A DNA stretch of 64,000 bases from Trueperella pecoris (lineage in GTDB: Bacteria; Actinomycetota; Actinomycetes; Actinomycetales; Actinomycetaceae): the NCBI RefSeq assembly GCF_014926385.1, contig NZ_CP053291.1, forward strand, positions 62,001 through 126,000, read 5' to 3'. The translations under genes and the position numbers were made by a program. Each line of letters begins with the position of its first letter. Positions within the stretch are counted from its first letter, which is position 1. The notes beneath the pieces are model-generated. The model worked only from the letters and a program-made list of their open reading frames with translations. It was not told the DNA's origin and made no database searches. Below are positions 1 through 7,718 of the stretch, in pieces.

Positions 1-216
1 GGGAGCAGGGCAAATGTAGCCCCGATGGGGCTGGGTGAGTCCCCGCCGGCGAGCAATCTTGCGAAGAGCGCGCGGGTCATTTTCCTCGACGTCATGCAGG
101 CGCAGACCGCTGGCTTGGATCTCACGAAATTCGCTTTCGCGATCGCCAATCCAACGCTCGTAGTACTGCGTGCTGTTCGGGATGGGGTGAGAGTAGAGAG
201 TTACGCCGTGCACCAT
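1..216 (-). CDS. Hypothetical protein, N-terminal part (runs off the window)
   Basis: This minus-strand frame stays open from an ATG at 216 to the window edge, giving at least 72 residues. The start is supported by a GGAAAGGAC ribosome-binding site about 8 nt upstream. The visible N-terminus (MVHGVTLYSHPIPNSTQYYE) is followed by a charged stretch rich in Arg, Glu and Asp. I do not recognise the family. The beta-like opening could suit a small thioredoxin-fold protein, but there is no CxxC motif, so I assign no function. It reads away from phoU, which lies upstream on the same strand across a 312-nt gap. Confidence 0.6.
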   Translation of the reverse strand, partial: MVHGVTLYSHPIPNSTQYYERWIGDRESEFREIQASGLRLHDVEENDPRALRKIARRRGLTQPHRGYICPAP

Positions 217-528
217 GTTGGTCCGTCCTTTCCGCATCACCGAGGATACTTCGGTGACGCGTGGCCGGGCTGGCAAGATCCTCTGAATGTGGATTGTCCG
301 TGCGCTGAGGCGTCTGTGGATAGCTTTCCGGGTGGCGGGTGGCGGGCCGGGCGGCGGTTTACGGCGGAGTTGGCGTGGTGGCGCAGGTGTGCATGGGTGT
401 GCCGCGGGCGGCCGTTCGCCTGCGCTTGCCCGCGCTGTATTAAGCTGGCGTATATTAATACAGCGTGGATCAGCTTAATAGGGTTTCGGCGGAAGGGGCC
501 GGCGGAAGAGGCCCCGGCGCCCCGCCGC
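217..528. other. Intergenic region with two interlocked inverted repeats
   Basis: No gene is supported here. The region separates the end of phoU from the partial gene on the same strand. It holds a GC-rich dyad (GGGGCC at 495-500, GGCCCC at 510-515) just past the phoU stop, without a clear U-run. It also holds two overlapping inverted repeats: CGCTGTATTAA (433-443) with TTAATACAGCG (455-465), and TATTAAGCTG (438-447) with CAGCTTAATA (471-480). The shared bases make the two stems mutually exclusive. Confidence 0.6.
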
Positions 529-1179
529 CTACTCGGCGTCGGCCTCCATGCCGGTCACGAGGAAGCGCATCCGGTGTGCGACCGACACCCCGTGGTCGCC
601 GAAGCGCTCGAGGTAGCGGCCGAGCAGGATGATGTCAACGACCTCTTGGCGGCTCAGGTCGCGGGAGTCGTCGAGGGCAATGTCGAAGGTCTTCGCGTGG
701 AGCTCGTCGAGGACGTCGTCGCCGCGAATGATCTGGTCGGCAATGGTGAGGTCCGCTGTCTCAACGAGCGCCGCAACGAGCTTTCCCACTTCAGCGGCTT
801 TGTCAGCCATCTGCTCGAAAAGGCCCTGAACGTCGCCCTGGACGACAGTATTCGGGAATCGCCCACGCGCAACATACGCGACGTGGCGCGCGAGGTCGCC
901 CATGCGCTCAAGTGTTGCGGATAGGCGCAGGGCGGAGACGACGGTGCGCAGGTCGCCGGCTACGGGCGCCTGCCGGGCCAGAAGCGAAATGCCCATGTCA
1001 TCGATGCTTCGTTCGAGCATGTCGATGGAGTGATCGGCGTCGATGACGCGTTCGGCCAACGCGAGGTTTGCATTCTTCAACGACGCCGCAGCGCCATTCA
1101 TCGCCTTCGATGCGGCCTGTGCCTGCAAGATGAGGGTGTCGGTGAGTTCCTGCATCTGCTGACGGAATTGTTCGCGCAC
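529..1179 (-). CDS. phoU: Phosphate-transport system regulator PhoU
   Basis: 216 residues, the usual PhoU length. PhoU is a cytoplasmic regulator that links the Pst phosphate transporter to the phosphate-sensing two-component system. The sequence shows two PhoU repeats. Each is a three-helix bundle with metal-binding-type motifs: DHSIDMLERSIDDM in the first half, and the E/D-rich helices around DDVLDELHAKTFDIAL and LGRYLERFGDHGVSVA in the second. I chose the GTG at 1179 because AAAGGAG lies 6 nt upstream; the longer open frame continues into promoter DNA. It is divergent from senX3-regX3, the standard actinobacterial arrangement. The 250-nt intergenic region carries RegX3-type repeats, so phosphate-responsive control is likely (inference). 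Confidence 0.96.
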   Translation of the reverse strand: MREQFRQQMQELTDTLILQAQAASKAMNGAAASLKNANLALAERVIDADHSIDMLERSIDDMGISLLARQAPVAGDLRTVVSALRLSATLERMGDLARHVAYVARGRFPNTVVQGDVQGLFEQMADKAAEVGKLVAALVETADLTIADQIIRGDDVLDELHAKTFDIALDDSRDLSRQEVVDIILLGRYLERFGDHGVSVAHRMRFLVTGMEADAE

Positions 1180-1328
1180 GCGTGCTCCTTTCGGGTGTGC
1201 GCTCCGGGCGCCCACCGCGCTCTGACCGCGGGCCGACCCCGCAGCTGGTTCCGCGGGCCGACCCCGCTTGCGGCCGTGACGGGCGGGAGGTGCCTGTACG
1301 GCGTCGTGAGCCCATTTCACCAGCGCAA

Positions 1329-1372
1329 GGTAAACGTGGCACGCAAGGGAGGTTAACGGTTGGTTAATGATG
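1329..1372 (+). promoter_or_regulatory. Candidate RegX3/PHO-box direct repeats
   Basis: GGTTAA occurs at 1351 and 1362, exactly 11 bp apart (GGTTAACGGTT GGTTAAT). A weaker copy, GGTAAA, is at 1329, two further 11-bp steps upstream. OmpR/PhoB-family regulators bind tandem half-sites at 11-bp spacing. The position between phoU and senX3 suggests autoregulation. A close copy lies at 7651. Confidence 0.5.
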
Positions 1373-1417
1373 GTCGAGCGGGTGGTTTTTGTTGCTATGT
1401 CGGGCAAAATGATGGTC

Positions 1418-1423
1418 TAGTGT
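1418..1423 (+). promoter_or_regulatory. -10 element of senX3 (leaderless candidate)
   Basis: TAGTGT ends 7 nt before the senX3 ATG, so transcription would start at or next to the start codon. There is no convincing ribosome-binding site. Confidence 0.45.
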
Positions 1424-1430
1424 TAGGTCT

Positions 1431-2645
1431 ATGGCAGATGGTGTTGCATTCGGGGTGGGTTTCTTCCTCGGAATATTTGTGGCGGTGGTGGCGATTGTTG
1501 CCTACGAGATTTCCCAGCGCCTTTTTGGCCAGACGGCCCGGGAGCTCCCGCCTGCTGACGACACGGATGTGACCGCTCTGCTCGCATCCCTTCCGCAGTC
1601 CCACATTGTTCTTGACGAACATAACGCGGTGGTGCGGGCGTCCTCGATCACTTACGCCTATGGCCTCATTGCCAACGGTGTGCTGCGGCCGGAGCTGAGC
1701 GAGCTCGCCGAGGAGGCGCGAGGCTCGGGCCAAGTCTCGGATCTTGATTTGCGGTTGCCGCGCCTGGATGAGGACGTCCCTGGGCTGCGCCTGTGGGTGC
1801 GTGCGACCCCGATGTCGGGCGACAAGGTGTTGATACTTTTTGAGGACAACACGAAAAAGCGGCGCCTGGAGGAGATGCGGCGTGATTTCGTGGCGAATGT
1901 TTCCCACGAGTTGAAGACGCCGGTGGGGGCCATTGGCCTGCTGGCTGAAGCGATGACGGAGGTGGCTGACGAGCCGGAGCATGTGCGCAGGTTCTCGGCA
2001 CGCCTGAGCACTGAGGCGACCCGCCTGTCGGAGCTGGTCCAGGAGATCATCCAGCTCTCGCGCCTGCAGGACGCGAACGTGTTGGCTGAGTCAGAGTTTG
2101 TTGACGTCGACGACGTCGTGGCCGAGGCCCTCGACCGCGTTCGGGTGGAGGCGCGCTCGCGAGGGGTCAAGCTGGTTTCTGGCGGCACGCCTGACCTGCA
2201 GGTGTATGGCGATCGTGCGCTGCTGACGACGGCGGTGCGCAACCTTCTCGACAACGCTGTGCGGTATTCGAAGCCGCACGGGCAGGTGTCGGTTGGTGTG
2301 AGCGCGGATTCGGGGGAGGTGCGCATCGCCGTGGTCGACCAAGGCGAGGGCATTTCGCCCGAGGCCCAGCAGCGTATTTTTGAGCGCTTTTACCGTGGGG
2401 ACCGGGCCCGCTCGCGTGAGACGGGCGGTACCGGCCTGGGCCTGTCGATCGTTAAGCATGTGGTTGGGGATCACGGCGGACGCGTCAAGGTGTGGAGCAA
2501 ACCCGGCCAGGGGTCGACTTTCACGATGATTCTGCCCGCCGCTTTCCAAGGCACCGCGCCGACGCCGCCCGCCCAGCCGCAACCGGCCACGACGCGACCG
2601 GCCACGACGGCGTCGCCCGCATCGCACACGAACGGAGGGAACTGA
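1431..2645 (+). CDS. senX3: Phosphate-sensing sensor histidine kinase SenX3
   Basis: 404 residues. A membrane-bound sensor kinase that phosphorylates RegX3 when phosphate is scarce. Order: hydrophobic anchor (about residues 5-26), a degenerate PAS-like region (about 45-140), HisKA with the phosphoacceptor His159 in FVANVSHELKTP, then HATPase_c with an N-box (NLLDNAVRYS) and G-boxes (DQGEGI, GTGLGLSIVKHV). The C-terminal 40 residues are Pro/Ala/Thr-rich. Its stop codon overlaps the regX3 start (ATGA-type, 1 nt), so the two are translationally coupled. The divergent phoU supports the SenX3 assignment over other kinases. ATG 1431 has a -10-like TAGTGT 7 nt upstream. Confidence 0.95.
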   Translation: MADGVAFGVGFFLGIFVAVVAIVAYEISQRLFGQTARELPPADDTDVTALLASLPQSHIVLDEHNAVVRASSITYAYGLIANGVLRPELSELAEEARGSGQVSDLDLRLPRLDEDVPGLRLWVRATPMSGDKVLILFEDNTKKRRLEEMRRDFVANVSHELKTPVGAIGLLAEAMTEVADEPEHVRRFSARLSTEATRLSELVQEIIQLSRLQDANVLAESEFVDVDDVVAEALDRVRVEARSRGVKLVSGGTPDLQVYGDRALLTTAVRNLLDNAVRYSKPHGQVSVGVSADSGEVRIAVVDQGEGISPEAQQRIFERFYRGDRARSRETGGTGLGLSIVKHVVGDHGGRVKVWSKPGQGSTFTMILPAAFQGTAPTPPAQPQPATTRPATTASPASHTNGGN

Positions 2646-3334
2646 TGACGCGCATCCTCATCGTCGAAGACGAGCCGACCTACCGCGAGATGCTGGAGTT
2701 TAACCTGGTCCGGGACGGGTTTGAGGTGACGACGGCGTCGAACGGCGTGGCGGCGATGGAGCAGTTTGCCCGCACGGATGCGGACATCGTGCTGCTCGAC
2801 CTCATGCTTCCGGGGCTGTCCGGCACGGAGGTGTGCCGGCGTATCCGTGCACAATCGGGCGTGCCCATCATCATGCTGACCGCCAAGGATACGGAGATCG
2901 ACAAGGTGGTCGGCTTGGAGATCGGCGCGGACGACTACGTGACCAAGCCGTATTCCTACCGCGAGCTCGTGGCGCGCATCCGGGCGGTGTTGCGCCGCGT
3001 GAGAGACGTGGAGGAGCACAGCGCGGAGCTGCTGGTGGCCGGTGAGGTGGAAATGGATGTGGACGCGCATGTGGTGCGCGTGGCCGGCGAGCCGGTGTCC
3101 ATGCCGTTGCGTGAGTTCGAGTTGCTCGAACTATTCATGCACAATCGTGACCGAGTCCTGACCCGTAGCCAGATCCTCGACCGCATTTGGGGCCTGGATT
3201 ACATCGGCGACACGAAGACGCTCGACGTACACGTTAAGCGCATTCGGTCCAAGATCGAGACCGATCCGACCAACCCTGCCCTGCTGTTGACCGTGCGTGG
3301 ACTGGGCTACAAACTGGTGTCAAATCCGGCATAG
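2645..3334 (+). CDS. regX3: Response regulator RegX3 (OmpR family)
   Basis: 229 residues. DNA-binding partner of SenX3 that controls phosphate-starvation genes. Receiver domain at residues 1-115 has acidic pocket E8-D9, phosphoacceptor Asp52 (VLLDLMLPG), Thr79 and Lys101 (VTKPYS). A winged-helix DNA-binding domain follows to the end (REFELLELFMHNRDRVLTR, then DVHVKRIRSKIE). The start is the ATG overlapping the senX3 stop; the same frame extends upstream into senX3 but those codons are shadow. Candidate 11-bp repeat targets lie at 1351 and 7651. Confidence 0.96.
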   Translation: MTRILIVEDEPTYREMLEFNLVRDGFEVTTASNGVAAMEQFARTDADIVLLDLMLPGLSGTEVCRRIRAQSGVPIIMLTAKDTEIDKVVGLEIGADDYVTKPYSYRELVARIRAVLRRVRDVEEHSAELLVAGEVEMDVDAHVVRVAGEPVSMPLREFELLELFMHNRDRVLTRSQILDRIWGLDYIGDTKTLDVHVKRIRSKIETDPTNPALLLTVRGLGYKLVSNPA

Positions 3335-3413
3335 CCACCCCGTGAAGGCGCGCCGACGGCGTCGTTACATTGACGGCGTAAAAATAGGGGCAGAACCGCG
3401 AAGGGCACAATGA

Positions 3414-3419
3414 TAGAAT
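3414..3419 (+). promoter_or_regulatory. Candidate -10 element of carD
   Basis: TAGAAT preceded by TG, about 36 nt upstream of the GTG chosen for carD. It overlaps the alternative upstream ATG (3410), which argues against that start. Confidence 0.4.
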
Positions 3420-3454
3420 GGGCCGCAGTCGATTCAGGAAAGAGTGATCCACCA

Positions 3455-3991
3455 GTGACCTTCAAAGTTGGCGAAACGGTTGTTTACCCGCATCATGGGG
3501 CTGCGTACATCGAGGAAATCTCGGAAAAGACGATGCGCGGCGAGACGCGCACGTACCTCACCCTCCGGATTCTGCAGGGCGATTTGGTGATCCAGGTTCC
3601 GCAGGAATCGATCGAGCAGGTCGGTGTGCGTGACGTGTCGAATGAGGAGCAGCTTGAGCGCGTCTTTAGCGTGCTTCGTGAGACGGACGTCGAGGAGCCA
3701 GCTAACTGGTCGCGTCGCTACAAGGCCAATGGCGAAAAGTTGACCTCGGGGGACGTGAACAAGGTGGCCGAGGTCGTACGTGACCTCTCCCGCCGCAACG
3801 TCGATCGCGGTCTTTCCGCTGGTGAGAAGCGCATGTTGGGCCAGGCTCGCGCGATCCTCGGCTCGGAAGTGGCCCTTGCCCGTGACATCACGGACGAAGA
3901 GGCGGACGCCCTGCTCGATGAAGTGATGGGTATCGACGCCGAATCGGCAGCCACCGCTGCGACTCCGGAATCGGCTGAATCGGCCGACTAA
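3455..3991 (+). CDS. carD: RNA polymerase-binding transcription factor CarD
   Basis: 178 residues. CarD binds the RNA polymerase beta subunit and stabilises the open promoter complex at rRNA and many other promoters. The N-terminal Tudor-like RNAP-interaction domain ([15 protein letters not shown], residues 3-17) is followed by a helical DNA-contact domain. Trp85 in [10 protein letters not shown] matches the conserved wedge tryptophan of mycobacterial CarD. The C-terminus is an Ala/Glu-rich tail. I chose GTG 3455 because AGGAAAGAG lies 10 nt upstream and the protein then begins where the family does. The stop overlaps the ispD ATG by 1 nt (TAATG). carD-ispD-ispF is a common actinobacterial order. 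Confidence 0.95.
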   Translation: MTFKVGETVVYPHHGAAYIEEISEKTMRGETRTYLTLRILQGDLVIQVPQESIEQVGVRDVSNEEQLERVFSVLRETDVEEPANWSRRYKANGEKLTSGDVNKVAEVVRDLSRRNVDRGLSAGEKRMLGQARAILGSEVALARDITDEEADALLDEVMGIDAESAATAATPESAESAD

Positions 3992-4740
3992 TGTCTTTCG
4001 CCGCCGTCATTGCCGGCGCCGGCTCGGGCACGCGGCTGGGCGCGAACATGCCCAAGGCCCTGGTTCGCCTGGGCGGGGTGCCGCTGCTTGTGCATGCCAT
4101 CCGCGGGATGAACGCGGCCGGTATTGACGACGTGGTCGTCACCATTCCCGCCGGCGTTGAGGCACGCGCGGCTTTCACCGACGCCTTGGCCGAGGGTGGG
4201 GTTGCGGCCCGCCTGGTGGTGGGCGGTAGCACGCGCCAGGGATCCGTTGCGAACGGTCTGGCGGCTGTGACCAGCGATTATGTTCTTATCCACGACGCCG
4301 CCCGGGCGCTGACCCCGGTGAGCGTCATTTCTCGCGTGTGCCGCGCGTTGGAGGCGGGGCACGACGCCGTCGTCCCGGCTCTCGCCGTGACCGACACGAT
4401 CAAGGAGGTCGGCCCACGCCAGGTGCAGGCCGCTGGCTCCGGTGGCGTGAGTGGTGCCGACGGCGTCGTGGACGTGGAACCCGTGGTGGCCACGTTGGAC
4501 CGTGCGAAGCTGCGCGCGATGCAGACGCCGCAGGGCTTCCGCACGGAGCTCGTGCGGCGGGCGCACCGGGCCGGCTGGGAGCGCGGCGCGAACGAGGCGA
4601 GCGCCGCCCCGGACGACGCGGCGCTCGTGGAGGCGATGGGTGAGCCGGTGGTGCTCGTCGAGGGATCGCCGGAGGCGATGAAGGTAACCACCGCCTGGGA
4701 CTTGGCGGTGGCACACATGTTGTTAACGAGGGACGAGTAA
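3991..4740 (+). CDS. ispD: 2-C-methyl-D-erythritol 4-phosphate cytidylyltransferase
   Basis: 249 residues. Converts MEP plus CTP to CDP-ME in the non-mevalonate isoprenoid pathway; cytoplasmic. The nucleotide-binding loop [10 protein letters not shown] and the Lys of MPKAL are at residues 8-24. DAARALTP and TPQGFR match conserved family segments. A Gly/Ser/Ala-rich insert follows the VTDTIKEV strand. It starts at the TAATG junction with carD and ends at another TAATG junction with ispF, so the three genes are probably one transcript with coupled translation. Confidence 0.95.
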   Translation: MSFAAVIAGAGSGTRLGANMPKALVRLGGVPLLVHAIRGMNAAGIDDVVVTIPAGVEARAAFTDALAEGGVAARLVVGGSTRQGSVANGLAAVTSDYVLIHDAARALTPVSVISRVCRALEAGHDAVVPALAVTDTIKEVGPRQVQAAGSGGVSGADGVVDVEPVVATLDRAKLRAMQTPQGFRTELVRRAHRAGWERGANEASAAPDDAALVEAMGEPVVLVEGSPEAMKVTTAWDLAVAHMLLTRDE

Positions 4741-5213
4741 TGGCGATGCGCGTGGCGACGGCTTTTGACGCACACAAGTTTTCCGCAGACCCCGCACGCC
4801 CGCTGTGGCTGGCGTGCCTCGAGTGGGATGGCGTGCGCGGGCTCGAGGGGCATTCGGATGCCGACGTCGCCGCTCACGCGGCCTGCGACGCCTTGCTGAT
4901 GGCCGCCGGTGTGGGCGAGTTGGGTGCCGTCTTCGGTACGGATCGTCCCGAGTGGGCCGGAGCGTCGGGCGAGGTGTTGCTGGCCGAGTCGGTCCGGCTC
5001 GTGCGAGAGGCCGGGTGGATGATTGAGAACGTCTCCGTCCAGATTATCGGGCAACGCCCGAGGTTTGCTCCGCGCAAGGGGGAAGCGGAGGCGGCGATGA
5101 GCGCGGTGGTCGGTGCGCCGGTATCGGTTGCGGCGACCACCTCGGATCGCATGGGCTTCACTGGCCGTGACGAGGGACTGGCGGCGATCGCCACGGCACT
5201 GCTGACGCGCTAG
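4740..5213 (+). CDS. ispF: 2-C-methyl-D-erythritol 2,4-cyclodiphosphate synthase
   Basis: 157 residues, typical for this trimeric zinc enzyme, which cyclises CDP-ME 2-phosphate to MEcPP two steps after IspD. Metal ligands are visible: Asp10 and His12 in FDAHKF, and His46 in AAHAACDAL after the GHSDADV signature (37-43). The [14 protein letters not shown] segment near the C-terminus matches the family's CMP-binding end. It overlaps ispD by 1 nt. No terminator is obvious before the next gene, which has its own ribosome-binding site. Confidence 0.96.
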   Translation: MAMRVATAFDAHKFSADPARPLWLACLEWDGVRGLEGHSDADVAAHAACDALLMAAGVGELGAVFGTDRPEWAGASGEVLLAESVRLVREAGWMIENVSVQIIGQRPRFAPRKGEAEAAMSAVVGAPVSVAATTSDRMGFTGRDEGLAAIATALLTR

Positions 5214-5267
5214 CGGGTGCGAAATCGATGTCGGACACATTTTGATGGTCAGAGCAAAGGAGCACCA

Positions 5268-6212
5268 ATGATCATCCAACTGACGAATGGTAGCCAACGG
5301 CTGACGTTAAGCACGCGCGGTGCCACGATCTTCGACTGGGACCCCGGCATCGGCACCTCCGTCCTCGACGGGTATCGCAGCTTGGCCGAGCAAGAAGAGA
5401 ACGACGGGTTCCGCAACGCCGTTCTCGCGCCGTGGTCGAACCGAACCGAAGATGCCACCTGGGACGATGACGGCGTGGCCCGCTCCACGCTCGGCCTCAC
5501 CAACGCCGAGGGCCTGCATGGGCTAGTGTGGTCGGCGGAGTTTGAGGTGGTCAGCGAAACCTGGCCCGACGGCGTCGTCGACTACGAAATCATCGGTGAT
5601 CACATCGAGCTAGCTACCACGATTCCTGACTCGCCGGCCTACCCCGGCCCGGTCGACGTGCGGGTCCGGTACGACATCTCTGACTCGGGAAAGCTTGGCG
5701 TGCGGATAGCCGCGCGCAACGCGGGCGGGCGCGAGATACCCGTCGCCCTGGGGTGGCACCCGTACGTCCGGGTGGAGATGGCCAAGGCACACCTGCAACT
5801 GGCCGCCACGCATGCGATAGTGACCGACGATCGCCTCCTTCCGTTGCCTGGCGAGAAAGCCTTCCGTGCGCTCGAGAAAGGTCTGGACAGGTTGTCGCGA
5901 GAGATTCCCCTCGACCCCGACCTCGACACGGGCTTCACTGGCCTCGGCGTCGACCGTGGGTGGGCCACTGCCCATCTCGACACTGGGCTCGGGTATGAGG
6001 TGGAGATGTCGATGAAGGTGGACAACGGCGTCGGCAGGCCAAACTTCCACGTCTTCACGGGCGCTCCGCTCAAGCGTGACCCGTTGAAGTCGCTTGCCCT
6101 TGAGCCGTGTCTGACCATGGCAAACATGCTCAACCGCAGTGAAGAAAAGGCGAGGGTGATGGTGCAGCCGGGTGAGACTCGCACGCTCGAGGTCGAAGTC
6201 GTGGTCCGTTGA
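5268..6212 (+). CDS. Aldose 1-epimerase family protein
   Basis: 314 residues. Aldose epimerases interconvert alpha and beta anomers of sugars in the cytoplasm. Family motifs seen: PWSNRTEDATW (substrate-binding NR), LHGLVW, GWHPYV with the likely catalytic His, and SLALEPCLTM with the likely catalytic Glu. The start is ATG 5268, preceded by AAAGGAG at 6-7 nt; an in-frame upstream extension has no such site. Exact substrate (galactose, glucose or another hexose) cannot be told. It ends 17 nt before a strong hairpin shared with the convergent transporter gene. Confidence 0.85.
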   Translation: MIIQLTNGSQRLTLSTRGATIFDWDPGIGTSVLDGYRSLAEQEENDGFRNAVLAPWSNRTEDATWDDDGVARSTLGLTNAEGLHGLVWSAEFEVVSETWPDGVVDYEIIGDHIELATTIPDSPAYPGPVDVRVRYDISDSGKLGVRIAARNAGGREIPVALGWHPYVRVEMAKAHLQLAATHAIVTDDRLLPLPGEKAFRALEKGLDRLSREIPLDPDLDTGFTGLGVDRGWATAHLDTGLGYEVEMSMKVDNGVGRPNFHVFTGAPLKRDPLKSLALEPCLTMANMLNRSEEKARVMVQPGETRTLEVEVVVR

Positions 6213-6228
6213 CTCGCCGCACGTGGGT

Positions 6229-6259
6229 AAAAAGTGCGCCGGGCATGGGCCCGGCGCAC
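6229..6259 (-). terminator. Rho-independent terminator of the UMF1-type transporter gene
   Basis: A perfect 11-bp stem (GTGCGCCGGGC 6234-6244, GCCCGGCGCAC 6249-6259) with a 4-nt loop. On the minus strand it is followed by a TTTTT run. It lies between two convergent genes; on the plus strand it lacks a U-run. Confidence 0.85.
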
Positions 6260-6268
6260 TGTCGTGAA

Positions 6269-7630
6269 TTAGCCTTGATGCTTTGGCTGAGCCTTGACCG
6301 GCAAGAACGCCAGCAGGCCAAGCACGAGCACGATCGTAATGCCGAGGATGCCGAAGTAGGCGGCCTCGCCAACACCGATCCCCATCACGCCGGCCCCTAC
6401 CGTGATAGCGGTGGAGTACATGAAGGGTGCAAGTGGAGAGACGGCGCGCCCCGTCGTCGCGTACAGGCCAAAGATCTCAGCCTCCTCGCCGGGAGGTGCG
6501 ATACGGGCTAGGTAAGTGCGCGATGCGGATTGAATGGGACCAACGAAGATGCACAACACAAGGCCGAACACCCAGTACACCTGTTTCGGGGTGAGCCCGG
6601 CGACGCCGTCGTGAAACAAGAACACAGACATGCCCATAGCGACCATCGATACGAGCGAGATAATGATGACGGCGCGTGCGCCGATCCTGTCGTCAAGCCA
6701 TCCGAAACTGATCGTGGCGATACCAGCGACCACGTTCGTAGCAACACCGAAAATGATGACCTCGTTGGGTGCAAAACCGAAAGCATTACCGGCTAGGACG
6801 GCGCCGAAGGAGAAGACACCGGCCAGACCGTCGCGGTAAATCGCCGACGAGAGCAAGAACCACACCACCTGGCGATCATGCCGCCACAGCTCGGCAATCG
6901 AACGGAAGAGCTGGCGGTACGCCTCGAAAACGCCCAGCCGGGGTGTATCTGTGCGAGCAGGCTTGTTCTTGAGCCTGAAGAGCAAAGGTAGCGACGCGGT
7001 CAGGAGCCACAGGGCAGCGATAAGCATCGCGACGCGGATGTTAAGCCCGGCTTCCTTGGTTACGCCGAACCAGCCGACGTCGGGAGAGATGAAGCCGACG
7101 AAGAGGATCATGAGTAGCACGATGCCGCCCAAGTAGCCCAAGCCCCAGCCGAAACCAGATATACGCCCGACGTTATGTGGAGCAGAGATGTCGGAAATCA
7201 AGGCGTTGTAAATGACCGAGCCAGTCTCGAATGCGATATTGCCCAGCGCTAAGAGAACAAGCCCAAGCATCAAGCCATGTTGACCTGGCGTGACGAAGAA
7301 GAGACAAGCGATGATAAGCGCGGTAGACAACGTCGTGAAGCGAAGAATTGTGCTACGACGCCCGCTACGGTCAACAGCCTGCCCCAGAGCCGGGGCAATG
7401 AGTGCAATGAAAAGACCCGCGATAGTCATGGCGTAGCCGAGAAGTCGGTTCGCATCCGGGCCGAAGAGTTTCGCGTTCGTCAGGTAAACGGCAAAGACGA
7501 ACGTGGTGACGACGGCGTTGAATGCCGCAGAGCCCCAATCCCAGAGGCCCCAAGCCCATACGTCCTTATTGAAAGTTCTTATTCGGGTGGAATCGAGGGC
7601 TGCATTGCCCGCGCTTGCGTGGATGTCCAT
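6269..7630 (-). CDS. MFS transporter, UMF1/Atg22-like
   Basis: 453 residues with about 12 hydrophobic membrane segments. The N-terminal signature WAWGLWDWGSAAFNAVVTTFVF is typical of the UMF1 (Atg22-like) branch of the major facilitator superfamily, whose substrates are mostly unknown (amino-acid and sugar efflux have been proposed for relatives). Conserved interior motifs include RISGFGWGLGYLGG and the G-x-x-x-D/R-rich loops. ATG 7630 has TATGTT 6 nt upstream, consistent with a leaderless transcript. An 11-bp direct repeat like the one at senX3 lies over its -35 region, suggesting phosphate control (inference). Confidence 0.85.
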   Translation of the reverse strand: MDIHASAGNAALDSTRIRTFNKDVWAWGLWDWGSAAFNAVVTTFVFAVYLTNAKLFGPDANRLLGYAMTIAGLFIALIAPALGQAVDRSGRRSTILRFTTLSTALIIACLFFVTPGQHGLMLGLVLLALGNIAFETGSVIYNALISDISAPHNVGRISGFGWGLGYLGGIVLLMILFVGFISPDVGWFGVTKEAGLNIRVAMLIAALWLLTASLPLLFRLKNKPARTDTPRLGVFEAYRQLFRSIAELWRHDRQVVWFLLSSAIYRDGLAGVFSFGAVLAGNAFGFAPNEVIIFGVATNVVAGIATISFGWLDDRIGARAVIIISLVSMVAMGMSVFLFHDGVAGLTPKQVYWVFGLVLCIFVGPIQSASRTYLARIAPPGEEAEIFGLYATTGRAVSPLAPFMYSTAITVGAGVMGIGVGEAAYFGILGITIVLVLGLLAFLPVKAQPKHQG

Positions 7631-7636
7631 GTTCTA

Positions 7637-7642
7637 AACATA
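7637..7642 (-). promoter_or_regulatory. -10 element of the UMF1-type transporter gene (leaderless candidate)
   Basis: On the minus strand TATGTT lies 6 nt upstream of the ATG at 7630. Confidence 0.4.
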
Positions 7643-7650
7643 CGTCTTTC

Positions 7651-7672
7651 GGTTACCGGTTGGTAAATTGGT
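7651..7672 (-). promoter_or_regulatory. Second RegX3-like direct repeat
   Basis: GGTTACCGGTT followed directly by GGTAAATTGGT, an 11-bp-spaced repeat. It matches the senX3-region box (GGTTAACGGTT GGTTAAT) at 14 of the first 16 positions. It lies between the divergent transporter gene and cysS, about 10 bp upstream of the transporter's -10 candidate. Confidence 0.45.
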
Positions 7673-7706
7673 CGGAATCGATGTGGGCGGGCTCAGTATG
7701 AACCGG

Positions 7707-7712
7707 TAGTCT
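7707..7712 (+). promoter_or_regulatory. -10 element of cysS (leaderless candidate)
   Basis: TAGTCT ends 6 nt before the GTG of cysS, and no ribosome-binding site separates them. Confidence 0.4.
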
Positions 7713-7718
7713 AGGATA

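Noticed and set aside
25-924. 299-residue plus-strand frame over the start of the window
   Set aside because: Antisense to phoU and to the partial gene; no family motif and no ribosome-binding site.
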